From the NCBI RefSeq assembly GCF_026262505.1, contig NC_067208.1, positions 10,239,962 to 10,303,961 on the forward strand: a stretch of 64,000 nt of DNA. Reading direction: 5' to 3'. The position numbers and the translations under genes were made by a program. The stretch is from Trichomonas vaginalis G3 (taxonomy: Eukaryota > Parabasalia > Trichomonadida > Trichomonadidae). Shown one piece after another: positions 36,842 through 47,492 of the stretch. Every line of letters begins with the position of its first letter. Position 1 is the stretch's first letter. The notes beneath the pieces were generated by a model. It was not told the origin of the DNA. It was given only the letters and a program-made list of their open reading frames with translations, and ran no database searches.

Positions 36842-37807
36842 ATGCCACGTAAGCTACGTAAGAATATACGTAAGAGGAAGAGAGCATTGAAACATCCAAT
36901 AGTAAAACTAACACCACAACAACAGTTGCAACAACAAATGCTGAATGACCCCACTATGTTGCAACAAATGTCAAGCAATCCTATGCTTTTAAACCGAGTT
37001 GTTGGTGCACAGAGTGGAGGTTTAAGAGCGGCACTTTTAGCGAAAATGGCAGGCTATGGTGGAGCTGCAGACGGAACAGCCTATAACCCTCAAAGTCAAA
37101 TGAATTTGAGTTCACTCAAAAATCAAATAACAGATGTCAAAAAGTCAAACATAGACATACAGAAGCAAATAAGTGAAAACGAAAAGAAACTAGAATATGA
37201 CAGACACACAAAGAAACTCAATGAGTTAAACGTAGAGAAAAAGAAGAAAGAAGAACAACTGAAAGAACTAAGTACAGAGGAATATGCGAAAAAAGTGTCA
37301 GAAAAAGCAGCAGAAGTAGCAAAAATGGAACAAGATGTCATAAATTTGAAAAACCATACTACTCAATATAAAATACTGAAAGATGAAGAGATAAAACAAA
37401 AAGCCCTGAAGACATATATGGATAGCGATGAGTATAAAAAAGAAGTTGAAGCAAATGTAAAGGCAGAAAAACTTTTACAGTTGCAAAACCAAACCGTACA
37501 GTATGAAAACTTAGCACAAGAAAGTAAAAATAACGACGCGGCTATGCAAAAGGCAATGAAAAGCGCAGAATATATAAAAGCCAACAATGACTGGTTAGAT
37601 GCCCAAGCCAACGCTAAAGCAGCCCAACTCATAGGGTCAATAAGGACAAAAATACAAGCGGATGAAGACAGTTCAAATGAAGCTTTAACAAATGCTGACT
37701 TTAAGAACGCCTTCGAAGCTCTTCATAGTAAGGTGAAACAAGTGAACGACTTCTCATCTGGAAAGAAACTGAAGTCTGAAGGTTTCGACAAAGAGTTAAA
37801 GAAGTAG
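36842..37807 (+). CDS. Basic N-terminus, long coiled-coil protein (Polinton B)
   Basis: A 321-residue protein. The start is strongly basic (MPRKLRKNIRKRKRALK), then comes a Gln/Met-rich stretch, and from about residue 90 a Lys/Glu-rich coiled coil. It is the first gene after the left terminal repeat. The basic head could bind DNA or be a core/scaffold component; this is inference only. The open frame is whole. Confidence 0.7.
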   Translation: MPRKLRKNIRKRKRALKHPIVKLTPQQQLQQQMLNDPTMLQQMSSNPMLLNRVVGAQSGGLRAALLAKMAGYGGAADGTAYNPQSQMNLSSLKNQITDVKKSNIDIQKQISENEKKLEYDRHTKKLNELNVEKKKKEEQLKELSTEEYAKKVSEKAAEVAKMEQDVINLKNHTTQYKILKDEEIKQKALKTYMDSDEYKKEVEANVKAEKLLQLQNQTVQYENLAQESKNNDAAMQKAMKSAEYIKANNDWLDAQANAKAAQLIGSIRTKIQADEDSSNEALTNADFKNAFEALHSKVKQVNDFSSGKKLKSEGFDKELKK

Positions 37808-37815
37808 CACAAAAT

Positions 37816-38449
37816 ATGACGAAAATAACAGATGCAGCAACGAGACAGGCAGTTCAAAGTGCCTATGACGCCGTTAGAGCAACTGTTGTGAAAAGTCAAG
37901 AAAAAGAGTTACAACAGACCAAAACAGACCTAGTAAATGCTTTCTTAAGAACGAAAAGTCAGGTAGGACATTACGCTGCAGATGGAACATATGTGCCAGC
38001 TGGTGGAACTTATATACCACCAAACCCTCCAAGAGAAGCACCTGCACCAGGACTACCTAGAACATTTACATCGTCACATGGACACAGACACAGGCATGCA
38101 CCAAAACCAACAGTTCAAAACCCTGCACAACAAAACAACAACAACAACAACAACCACACAACAACAAGTTCAAAACCGCACAACAACCACTCCACAACCA
38201 GCACAACAACCACAAACAGAGCAAGGACATAAAAGAAGTAGAGAACAAGGAAACCAAGAATTCTTAAAAATGCTTAAAGAAGAGTGTGGTTACCCAGATA
38301 GTATTGACTTTAGTGACAGATATAAAGAAGCTATTAGAAAGTTCAAGGATGGAAATACTGACCCGAACCTATTTAGCTTTATGGCTCAGCACCAAACGGA
38401 TATAATCTCAAACCTGGAAAATACAAGCTCGCTAAGGGATATGATTTAA
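37816..38449 (+). pseudogene. Q/N/H/T-rich low-complexity protein part (Polinton B)
   Basis: Helical start, then Pro/Gly-rich and long Asn/Thr/His/Gln stretches encoded by CAA/CAC-type repeats near 38120-38220, then a charged helical end. No recognised domain. It follows the coiled-coil gene by 8 bp. Broken. Confidence 0.5.
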
Positions 38450-38469
38450 TAGCATATCATCCAAATGAC

Positions 38470-40130
38470 ATGATGAATTTACTCCGAGATATTTGATGTC
38501 AGAGCTAAATGACAATTCAACTTCGTCATGAAACGCGTAAAAAATAGAGACGGAACGAAAGAACAAAGCTTATGAATGCGATGACTTAGATAGGGAAATT
38601 GTTGAAAACGGTCTCGGAATATATGAAATGCCAGCAGATGAGGTACAAGAAACTCCACAGGAAGAAGTTCAGATACAACCAGACATGGAAGAAATAGTTC
38701 AGCAACAACAGCTAGAAGAGCCTGAAGGAAACGAACAAGTCACTCCTTTGGAAACTAACTTCACAGAACTAGATGAAGATTTGGAACAGCCGAAAAATCT
38801 TGACCCTCAACAAGAGTATGCGGAGAATATGGAATATTTCCAAGAGTCTAAAAAAAATTCGGCTGACATAGTAGAAGAATATCGAAAAATGTTTGCCGAC
38901 ATACAAAAGACTCCAACACCAGATGAAAATATTCAGCATAGAATGGAAGTACTGAAAGAAAATGTACACAAATACAACAACCCTTTTTACTTACGAGCAT
39001 TTAACGTTCAATCTTCGGATGAACTCGGTGAAATAAAAGGTTAAATTTCAAGAAAACATATAGAAATGAAACATTGTTTAAAGTTCATTCAGAACCTAAC
39101 CAAGATGGAAACAAACCTACTTTTGTTTCTGCAGACGATGGAACTACAATGAGATGGGGTCATAAAGCTAACCCGGATAGGTGGTTCATAAACTTACAAC
39201 CACAATTCCAAGAAGTTGTAGACGCAATGGAAGTCAATGGTGAACGAGATATAGCTGGTATTTTAAGCGCGGCTTTAATGCCATTGAAAGATATGAAACA
39301 TGCAGATATTTTGGACCAGTATGAAATGAACATGGCTGATGGAAATATAACACCTGACGTTCTAGAACATTTATCTCAAAGAACTACACAGAACCATAGA
39401 GATGGTATATTTGGTGAAGAGTTTAGAAAGAAAGTTAGGGAGAGAAGGAAGAGAACCTATTGTACATGACCTTGCAAACGAAAGTTTACAAAATGTCATA
39501 AAAACTTACTTTGCAGACAATGAACCGAGAAGGGATGAATATTTAAGAAAACTCAAATGGACAGTACCAAATGAAATGTTAGTATTGAAAAACATGTTCC
39601 TTGACAAAATAAAACCAACTACAGAAATAAACGACGCAAGACTGAAAGATTGGGTAAAAGCTTTCCCATTCACAAAAGATATAGTTGGTAACATGGAAAG
39701 AAAACCAGAATGGCTACAAAAACATATATTTGGAAACGAGCATATTCCATATGGACAGGCACTGTTTGAAGAGCTTGAACCGGAAACTCAGGAAAGAGTC
39801 ATGCAAACAATACGCGAAGACTCAAATACAAACTATGACAAACTCTTTCTAGGATATAGGTTACCTGAGATGGGCGACCAGAGCCCAAAGGCAAAAAGGA
39901 CATGGGAAATTTGCAACATACTAGATGAACATGAGGCAAAGATGCAACAACTTGAAGCAGAGGGCAAGTTACCAAAGCGACACCAAAGAAGAAGAGTAGA
40001 ACAAAGTGAAAGTAGTGAAGAAGTAACTTCATCTAGTGAAAGTAGTGGCAATGAAGGAAAAAGAAGAGTTAAAAACTCAGTCAGGAAGAAAGTAAAGCTT
40101 GGTCCACGTGGGTTCTATTATGACATATAA
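38470..40130 (+). pseudogene. Large acidic protein region of unknown function (Polinton B)
   Basis: Several open pieces in one strand and order. They are Glu/Gln-rich at the start, charged through the middle, and end with an Arg/Lys/Ser-rich tail. It directly precedes the major capsid part, so a structural or scaffold role is possible but unproven. Broken, about three times. Confidence 0.5.
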
Positions 40131-40162
40131 ATCCAACTATTCTATATTTTTACCCATATGAA

Positions 40163-41751
40163 ATGTACGCCGCTCAGAATATAACGCCAACAGTTTTGGA
40201 TGCCATGAATGGAAATGTTTCCGAATGGTATAACGAATGCGACAATGCCATTAGAAGGTCAGAAATAGTTCCTGGAACTTACGAATATACAACTGCTGTT
40301 TCTTATGGAAACGTAGGTGAGTTTGGAGAAGGTTCTTCAACAACAGTAGATATTGCTTGCGACAGGTTTCATATAATTTCTATTGACAACTCTTTCTTAT
40401 ACGTGGAACAAGACATTGAAATAAAACCTTCTGCCAAGTTGTCTGACAAGAAAGGTTGCAATGGAATTTTCTATGTCGGATACCAATATGCTCCAGAAGT
40501 TTTCATGGGATATAAGATATATTCTAACTCTGACTTAGTTCAAACAGTAACATGGGCAAACTATGAATGGTTCGCTTTGAGAAACTCAGTACAACCACAA
40601 GCTAGAGAACAAACAGACCAGTATGCAACTATTGAGAAAATAAGAAGACTTGACCCTAACGTTCCAGGAGTTTATGTTACCTTTCTGGACAAACTGCAGC
40701 AGCAGTAACCAAAGTAAAATTGAAACTTAGAGTTCCTTTGTCATCTTTCCTCATCTTCAGGTTTTTAAGATACTTGCCAAACTGGGCAGGAAAAATTTCT
40801 ATCGAACTTACTCCAAGCAAAAATAACTTAGTCATTGCACCAACACAAGACCCATTCACTCTTACAGAAGTGTGGGAAAAAAATTTTTTTGCAAAGACAA
40901 AGTTGACTTAGACTTTGGTTTCTCAAACCTCAACACTGAAGTAAACTATTATTCAATGCTGCTGGAATGCTTGGGACCCAGTTAAGTTCACATGCGAAAA
41001 GTTTGAATGCAAGAGAATAGAAAGCAGACTTGCAGTCTATATGTTGGACCCAGATATTTCAAATGCTTTAGCTGCCAAATATATTGCAGTTCCACTTATG
41101 TTCCCTATACACCAAATATCTGTCAAAGACTTTGCAGGTGAAGTTGGAAACCAAAGTGCTGACCCAGGTGCAAGAACAGATATTGCCTTAACAACTGCAA
41201 TGAAACATGCAGATACTATGTTTGTACTGTTCAGACGAACTATAAATGACTATTCTTGTTTCTACAACCCCGGTATTAAATATCATATAAACATAGATGG
41301 CAAATATTATCCAAGAGAAGAATATTCTACAGTTGAGGATATGAGGTCATACAACTTGACATTAGATGCTATGAACTTTAACAACAACTTCACAACAACC
41401 ATTAACCCTGAAATGCAAAGTTCTATTATGCCATATGTGAAAGTATGGACTCATACAGGAGGTCAAAAAACTCAATATACAAATGGAGACCGTTCAAACT
41501 TTTGGCTTGGCATTCCATTTGCTGACTCAGAAGACTTTATGGGTGGTATTTCAACTGTTGGTACAGTTCAAATACAATATACTGGTGACAGAGACGGTCC
41601 AGATGAATTGAAAGCAAAGAAGTTTACAAAACCAATAGCACTTTTCACGGAAGATGCTCTTTTGAAGATTCGTTCGATGAAACCTGCTGGGGCTCCTCAG
41701 ATTGGTATAACGACAGCTTCCATCGAGCAGATTTTGGCAGCAGGTCAGTAA
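40163..41751 (+). pseudogene. Polinton major capsid-like protein part
   Basis: Position, size (about 530 codons) and wording, including the middle region around LRVPLSSFLIFRFLRYLPNW, fit the double-jelly-roll major capsid protein described for Polintons. It is broken, with about two breaks. Its start follows the TTTTTA-type context used by other genes of the element. Confidence 0.65.
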
Positions 41752-42064
41752 GTTGTTCTTGAACTGACTTCTCTCCGTCAAATATTGACAGTACGCCAGT
41801 TTTGATATAATATTGTATTAAAAACTTACCTTTAGAAATATCGGTCAGTTTTGTTGTTATATTTTTGTCTGCTTCAAGAACTTTCACCATCTCGGTTATA
41901 CCAACTTTCTTTGCTTTATGAAAATATTTTGGTTCAGCAAAGACTGCTATTCTATAACATTTTCCATTGTTTGTATAAAGAACTATTCTGTCAATGAACT
42001 TGTATTGTTTGTGTGTGTAAACTTTGTTTTGCTTCAATTCGAAGAGATACTCAAATACGTCCAT
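41645..42064 (-). CDS. Hypothetical Polinton protein, 139 residues
   Basis: Reads MDVFEYLFELKQNKVYTHKQ, a mixed strand/helix composition with a polar Ser/Glu-rich tail. Its last 35 codons overlap the end of the capsid part on the other strand. It forms a divergent pair with the gene at 42083 across an 18-bp near-palindromic spacer, which supports it as a real gene. Family unknown. Confidence 0.55.
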   Translation of the reverse strand: MDVFEYLFELKQNKVYTHKQYKFIDRIVLYTNNGKCYRIAVFAEPKYFHKAKKVGITEMVKVLEADKNITTKLTDISKGKFLIQYYIKTGVLSIFDGEKSVQEQLTDLLPKSARWKLSLYQSEEPQQVSSNESSKEHLP

Positions 42065-42082
42065 CTTTTTATTCTAAGTAAA

Positions 42083-42390
42083 ATGTCATTTCCGAAAAAT
42101 AGAAGCGTAAGTGTTTCAAAAGGTTTAATGGCGATGGCAGATGTGAAGTTAAATTCACCAACTCAAACAAACAGTCAAAGTGTTGTTGTCAATGTCAAAG
42201 AAGAGATGTTGAAGTGGGGAAACCATACGAAGACGAAGATGGTATAACAATAGTTCCTGTAAAAGAACAACCAACATATCCTGAAGTTAGCAGAGACTTA
42301 AGTTCTGTTGCAGATATTCGAAACGACTACCAACAACTTAAAGACAAACTTAAAACTCAGGAGAAGATTTGTCAAGCTTTGGTATAATGT
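42083..42390 (+). pseudogene. Small Polinton protein part
   Basis: Start MSFPKNRSVSVSKGLMAMAD follows the shared 18-bp spacer. A coiled-coil-like end (DIRNDYQQLKDKLKTQEK) runs into the next gene with a TAATG stop-start overlap. Unknown function; broken. Confidence 0.45.
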
Positions 42391-42662
42391 TAAACTTGGT
42401 CGAGCACAACCCTGTAAAAGTGAACTCATATGTCATCGCACCTCATGAAGTTTTGAAAGAACTATTGAAACTTTTGACAGAGGCAGACGATATAAACATC
42501 AAAGAAATAGAACCCGACATTGCTTGCTGTGGTGTTTCATATAATGTCATTGACAAGATATACGTTATGAAAGGAGGTGAAACGTTGAACTTAAAATATA
42601 GTTTCCCAGACGTCATAAAAATATTTGACGACCACAACATTTCATTAAAATTTACTTGCTAA
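42387..42662 (+). CDS. Hypothetical Polinton protein, 91 residues
   Basis: The ATG at 42387 overlaps the stop of the preceding part (TAATG), which decides the start: MLNLVEHNPVKVNSY. Mixed alpha/beta composition, no recognised domain. It is followed after 6 bp by the next gene. Confidence 0.55.
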   Translation: MLNLVEHNPVKVNSYVIAPHEVLKELLKLLTEADDINIKEIEPDIACCGVSYNVIDKIYVMKGGETLNLKYSFPDVIKIFDDHNISLKFTC

Positions 42663-42668
42663 GTAAAA

Positions 42669-42899
42669 ATGTCAAAACTTCTTGAAAGATGTTTGAAGAA
42701 AAACAATATAGACTTTATTTCATGTAAAGGACTTTACACACTTTTGAACGATATGAAAGACCCTGTTTTGTTTGTTCGTGTAGACAAAGGAAAGTTCTAT
42801 GTCTTTACAAAATATTTGAACTTCTTAGACAGAGAACTTCAAGAAACGCCATGTGAAAGTTTAGATGAAGTTCTTCTCCACTTTCAGAAAAACTTTTAA
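42669..42899 (+). CDS. Hypothetical Polinton protein, 76 residues
   Basis: Starts MSKLLERCLKKNNIDF directly after a CTAAGTAAAA context. It is a small soluble alpha/beta protein ending LLHFQKNF. Not recognised. Tightly packed between neighbours (6 and 10 bp). Confidence 0.55.
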   Translation: MSKLLERCLKKNNIDFISCKGLYTLLNDMKDPVLFVRVDKGKFYVFTKYLNFLDRELQETPCESLDEVLLHFQKNF

Positions 42900-42909
42900 A
42901 TATATGTAA

Positions 42910-43734
42910 ATGGCAGAAGACATAGTGGTTTATACTATTACGACTAAAAACCCTGAGTCATATAATTCTATAACAACAAACTTACAAAGTCCTCAAGGAC
43001 GATATTGTAAACTGACCTTAAACACGATGACGACTAAAGCCTGTTTTGCTCTTTTGACACCAGAAGATTTTATTGTTGTGAATGGTAAAAAATACTCCTT
43101 TGAAGATACTTACTCAGATATACCACCAACAGGTTTTGTTGACTTATTTAATACTTTAAGGACGGATGTAACATGTGCTGCAACTAGAGCAGGTTTCATT
43201 ATGTTTGGATGTCCGACTGAGTTTAGTATAAACGATATGAGCTATAATACAAAACTTATATCTGGTTTTTACTACCAACAGTTTCCTATAACAGGAAAAG
43301 GTGTCATACAAGGAATGTCTGTTCCATTGACTTTAAGTACACCTATTTTATATATTGTTTCAAACTTAGGTTCAAAGTGCTATTCGAATGTCGACAGAAA
43401 CTACTATGACCAAAAGATACTCATGCGTATAAACAACACTTTCTCTGCTGGTTTGCCTATTGTTCATTCGAATGCAGAGTTTTCAGCTTTAGTAAACTCA
43501 AACACTTTAGCAAACATAAACTTAACCTTAGTTGACGCAAACTTTGTTCCTGTAAAACTTTTATGTCCTATGTATTTGTCAATGACGGCAGAAAGTTTCG
43601 AATTGGAAGATGCAACTGGTGAAAGTATTGTACTACAAGAACAACTTCAACAACAAATAGCTCAAGAACAACAAATGCAACAAATGGAACAAATGCAACA
43701 ACAAAGTCAAGAACAACAAATAGCTCAAGAATAA
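42910..43734 (+). CDS. Candidate minor capsid (penton-like) protein with Q-rich tail
   Basis: A 274-residue beta-rich protein with a Gln/Met/Glu tail made of the repeated words QQIAQEQ and QMQQMEQ. Size, beta-rich composition and position just downstream of the major capsid part fit the single-jelly-roll minor capsid protein of Polintons; the assignment rests on these and not on a clear motif. The open frame is whole. Confidence 0.5.
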   Translation: MAEDIVVYTITTKNPESYNSITTNLQSPQGRYCKLTLNTMTTKACFALLTPEDFIVVNGKKYSFEDTYSDIPPTGFVDLFNTLRTDVTCAATRAGFIMFGCPTEFSINDMSYNTKLISGFYYQQFPITGKGVIQGMSVPLTLSTPILYIVSNLGSKCYSNVDRNYYDQKILMRINNTFSAGLPIVHSNAEFSALVNSNTLANINLTLVDANFVPVKLLCPMYLSMTAESFELEDATGESIVLQEQLQQQIAQEQQMQQMEQMQQQSQEQQIAQE

Positions 43735-43765
43735 AAAAAATATTTTTTTTTATTTTTATAAAAAA

Positions 43766-44999
43766 ATGTACAGAATAGACGTTTCAGATTTTTATGACTT
43801 CCAAGCGTTCAGAAATATGTGTCCATTTAGAGACTATAACAAAGCAGTCGAGAATTTGAAACGTTTAGTCATTTATGTCGACTCTGCCCCAGAATGTTAT
43901 GTCATGAAAGAATGGGATGTAGTCTTTAACAAACCTAAAGCGACAATAGTTTCAGAACAAGAATGTAAACAGAAACTTAAGAAAATAAAAGTCGTACAAG
44001 TTGGTATGAAGATGTTAGATGCTTGGGATATCTTATTGTCAAAGTTAGAAGATTTTTCAGTTCGTGGTATAAAGTTCTATACACCATCTCCAAACTTCTA
44101 TTCTATCTTCACTGGATATAAATACGAACAAGTAGAATGGAAAGAAAATGTTATAGAAGCTTGGTTAGACCATGTCAAAGAAATTATATGCAATGGAAAC
44201 GAAAGAGTCTATGAGTATATCTTATGTTGGTTTGCAAACATCTTACAACATCCAAGTGCTAAAAATGAAACTGCTCTCATTGTAATTGGAAAACAAGGAA
44301 CAGGTAAGAACACTTTCTTTACAGATATCTTATGCAAACTGTTAGAGGGCTATTCGAACCCGAATATGACAAACTTAGAAAACATCTGCGGTAAATTTAA
44401 CTCTTCAATAGAGAATATGAAACTTATAGTATGTAACGAACTTCAAAGTATAGATACAACAAAGGTTTTAAACTCAGATGCTTTGAAGAGTCTTATAACA
44501 GACAAAGTTGGAGTTGTTGAAAGAAATATAAAGACCAAAGAGTTTGTGAAAATGTTGCAAATTTCATCATGGTTTCAAACAACGCCGTTCCGATGAAGTT
44601 AGAAAGTTCTGACAGAAGATATGTAGTTGTCAGAACGTCAGATTCTCATATGCAAGATACAGAATATTTTGACGCTTTGTCAGAAACTTTGACATCTACT
44701 TTTACAACCACTTGTTCTCATATTTCATGACATTAGATATTTCTAAGTTCAATCCAAGACAAATTCCACATACCGAAGAGAGACAAACATTGTTAGAAGC
44801 AAACAAGAGTGTATATGAACTGTTCATAGATGAAACTGACTTTGAGTGTTTAGATGAAAGGTCATTGTACGATTCGTATAAACAGTATTGTCAAGAGTAT
44901 GGTTATATGGCAGCGTCTAAACGAACATTCTTGGCAAATGTCAAAAGTCTTTTAGACGTACAGAATGGTGTATATACAAGGAAAAATTTTTCTGAGTAA
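43766..44999 (+). pseudogene. SF3 helicase (D5/DUF5906-like) part of Polinton B
   Basis: Contains a superfamily-3 Walker A (GKQGTGKNTFF) after a helical N-terminal region, a Walker B-like LIVCNEL, and a C-terminal winged-helix-like stretch. SF3 helicases unwind replication origins of viruses; here it would assist the element's polymerase. Broken, about one break. Confidence 0.8.
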
Positions 45000-45036
45000 A
45001 TTTTAAAAAAAATATTTTTTTTATCCGATAGGAAAG

Positions 45037-45456
45037 ATGACGAAATTCATCTCAGTCAACAAGTACATGTCAGGACTTAAAGAAGAACTAGACCCATTCA
45101 CATATTTGAATGTTTACTTCTACCATTTTGAAAAGTCTACATTTGACAAAGTTTGGAACATCGAACCAGTTAAGTTTGCTATTGTGACTAAAAATGGTGC
45201 GAAATTTGAAGACTTAGACATAGAAGGTTTGTTAACAGTCAAAGAAAGTTTTGACAGAAGGTTTTCAAACCTTAAAGAAGGCAAAGCATACAAACTTGTT
45301 ATACCTTATGAACCAAAGAAAGCAGACGACTATGAATATTATGAGTCTAAGATAGTTGAAGTTCAAGGTAAATTGGGTAAAAAGATTTTAGAGTCTAAGC
45401 CAGTGTTTGCTCCTAAAGAGGAAGAGAACATTGACATTGACCCAGAAATGTTCTAA
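45037..45456 (+). CDS. Hypothetical Polinton protein, 139 residues
   Basis: MTKFISVNKYMSGLKEELDP, mixed alpha/beta with an acidic tail (EEENIDIDPEMF). Acidic tails of this kind occur on single-strand-binding proteins, and the place beside the helicase would suit that, but no fold is recognised. The open frame is whole. Confidence 0.5.
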   Translation: MTKFISVNKYMSGLKEELDPFTYLNVYFYHFEKSTFDKVWNIEPVKFAIVTKNGAKFEDLDIEGLLTVKESFDRRFSNLKEGKAYKLVIPYEPKKADDYEYYESKIVEVQGKLGKKILESKPVFAPKEEENIDIDPEMF

Positions 45457-45472
45457 AAATAAAATTTTATTT

Positions 45473-45919
45473 TTACATGTCATATCTCCCCTTCTCTGGC
45501 TCTGGTTCTTTCTTCTCTTCTTCTACTTTCTTTTCTTTCTTTTCTCTCTTCTTCTTTTCTGGTGGAGTTATGTCAAACTTCTCAGAACCATATTTTTGTA
45601 AAAGTGCTTTGTCATTTAATAGCTCTTCTATTCTGTTTTCTATTTCATTTTCAAGAACAGCGCATGTGTCTTCTTTGCATTCTAAGAAGTTTTGTTGGAC
45701 TTCATCTCTCCAAGAGGCGTCATCTCTGTCAACAAGTCTGTCATTGACAAATTTTAAGACTTCTCTGCTTAAGGTTTTATGGTTCTTGTCATATTCCCAG
45801 AAACAGAACTTTAGAACAAATTCACCTTTCTTGTTTACACTATGTAAGATTTTATGGTCGACAGATGTTTTGCTGTCGAAAAGCTTGTCTCGAATATAGA
45901 TAGCGAAATCGCTAGACAT
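45473..45919 (-). CDS. Hypothetical Polinton protein with Lys/Glu-rich tail, 148 residues
   Basis: MSSDFAIYIRDKLFDSKTSV, helical, ending in an alternating Lys/Glu/Pro tail. Divergent from the packaging ATPase, which starts 37 bp away; the shared spacer contains TTTTTA-type words in both directions. Function unknown. Confidence 0.5.
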   Translation of the reverse strand: MSSDFAIYIRDKLFDSKTSVDHKILHSVNKKGEFVLKFCFWEYDKNHKTLSREVLKFVNDRLVDRDDASWRDEVQQNFLECKEDTCAVLENEIENRIEELLNDKALLQKYGSEKFDITPPEKKKREKKEKKVEEEKKEPEPEKGRYDM

Positions 45920-45955
45920 TTCCTAAAAGATAAAAATTTTAATTTTTCTAAAAAT

Positions 45956-46830
45956 ATGTTAGAAAAAAAGTTTGCTGACATTGACAAAAAATTTGAGAAT
46001 GTTTTAAATAAGAACAAGAGGAAGTTGGAAAATGCTCAGATAAAACCCATACATGACAAGTTCTTATTTGCTCAGAATGGTATAACAGGTCTAATTGCAC
46101 CGCCTGGGTCGGGTAAGACTTTCACTTATCTTAAAATGGCTGCACAACAACAAGAACTAGATGAGAAGAACCCATTCTATGAGTTAGTAGTCATTTGTAG
46201 TACTTCTGGTCAATTTGACCAAACCGTCAATTCGTTCAAAGATATTATAAAAAAGTCTAAGTTAGTATGTATAAAAGATACTGAGTTGTTAGATTGGATA
46301 AAGAAGTACCAAAGAAGAGTTTTGAAGTACAATGCTATAAATGAGTATGTCAATTCTAAGTTTAAAGACCCAAATGAGGAAATGCAGAGAATATTAGAGA
46401 AGAAACACTTCAGAAACAAACAGAAAGAGATAGAATACATTTCGAAGAAATTGCAATCTTACGATTGGAAGACTTACCCTCATAGATGTCTTCTTATCTT
46501 AGATGACTTTGCTTCTCATCCTTTGTTAAAGAACAGAGAACAAGACATGTGTCGAATTCTCAAGAAGCTCAGACACTTTAACATTTCAGTTGTCATTTGT
46601 GTACAGACAGCAAGAGTTTAAGTAAGGATGTAAAGAGAATACTTACTGATATCATACTTTTCCCCGGATTGTCCGAAGACGATTTCATGGAACTTATGAA
46701 AGAGTCCATGGCAGGTAAGTTTGACAGACATGAACTATGGGAGAAGTACAAAGTCATACAAGACCCTCATACTTCTTTCAGAATTCACATCTACGCAAAC
46801 AAAGTTCAAATTGTAAAAAGTCAAGCGTAA
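45956..46830 (+). pseudogene. A32-like (FtsK/HerA) packaging ATPase part
   Basis: Walker A APPGSGKTFTYLKMA, Walker B-like CLLILDDFAS and the surrounding helices fit the genome-packaging ATPase of Polintons and related viruses. The start MLEKKFADIDKKF at 45956 is preferred over a longer frame because the usual TTTTTCTAAAAATATG context precedes it. Broken, about one break. Confidence 0.8.
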
Positions 46831-46849
46831 AAATGTAAGTGTTTTAGTC

Positions 46850-47470
46850 TTAGTCTGTTGTGGTGCTGGGGCTGTCGGTTCTTCTGGCTTTGGAATGGAC
46901 TCGGTTGGTGGTACGTCGGACATTCGTTTGTGTCCTGTCGGAAGGAAGGACTTTTCCAGTTGGAAGGAAGGACTTTTCCTGTCGGAAGGAAGGACTTTTC
47001 CTGTCGGAAAGAAAAACTTTTCCTGTCGGAAAGAAAAACTTTTCCTGAAGGAAAGAAAAATTTTTCCTGAAGGAAAGAAAAATTTTTCCTGAAGGAAAGA
47101 AAAATTTTTCCTGAAGGCCGGCCAAAAAGTTCTCAATTTTCGAAAATTTGAATGGTTTACGGACGGACAACAAGAAAAATTTTTCCTGAAGGAAAGAAAA
47201 ATTTTTCCTGAAGGAAAGAAAAATTTTTCCTGAAGGAAAGAAAAACTTTTCCTGTCGGAAGGAAGGACTTTTCCTGTTGGAAGGAAGGACTTTTCCTGTT
47301 GGAAGGAAGGACTTTTCCTGTCGGAAGGAAGGACCTTTCCTGTCGGAAGGAAGGACCTTTCCTGTCGGAAAGAAAAACTTTTCCTGTCGGAAGGAAGGAC
47401 TCGGAATGCCAGAAGGACTCGGACAAGACAATTTACCATCTAGAGCTACATGAGCCATCTTTGGTGTCAA
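46850..47470 (-). repeat. 22-bp tandem repeat block with remnant protein (Polinton B)
   Basis: About twenty 22-bp units of the type GGAAAGAAAAACTTTTCC plus TGTC, with GGAAGGAAGGAC and GAAAAATTTTTCCTGAA variants, each with short inverted arms. A unique insert near 47110-47170 also occurs in copy A. A stretch starting MSDVPPTESIPKPE lies at the low-coordinate end on the minus strand. Because 22 is not a multiple of three, any reading frame shows a 22-residue period, so long open frames here are weak evidence of coding. Confidence 0.8.
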
Positions 47471-47492
47471 GCTTGAAAAATAAATGGTTCAT

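Noticed and set aside
46735-47470. Long repetitive protein encoded on either strand of the 22-bp repeat block
   Set aside because: The 22-bp repeat produces similar long frames in several frames on both strands. Only the short MSDV-type remnant at its edge, shared with copy A, looks like real coding.
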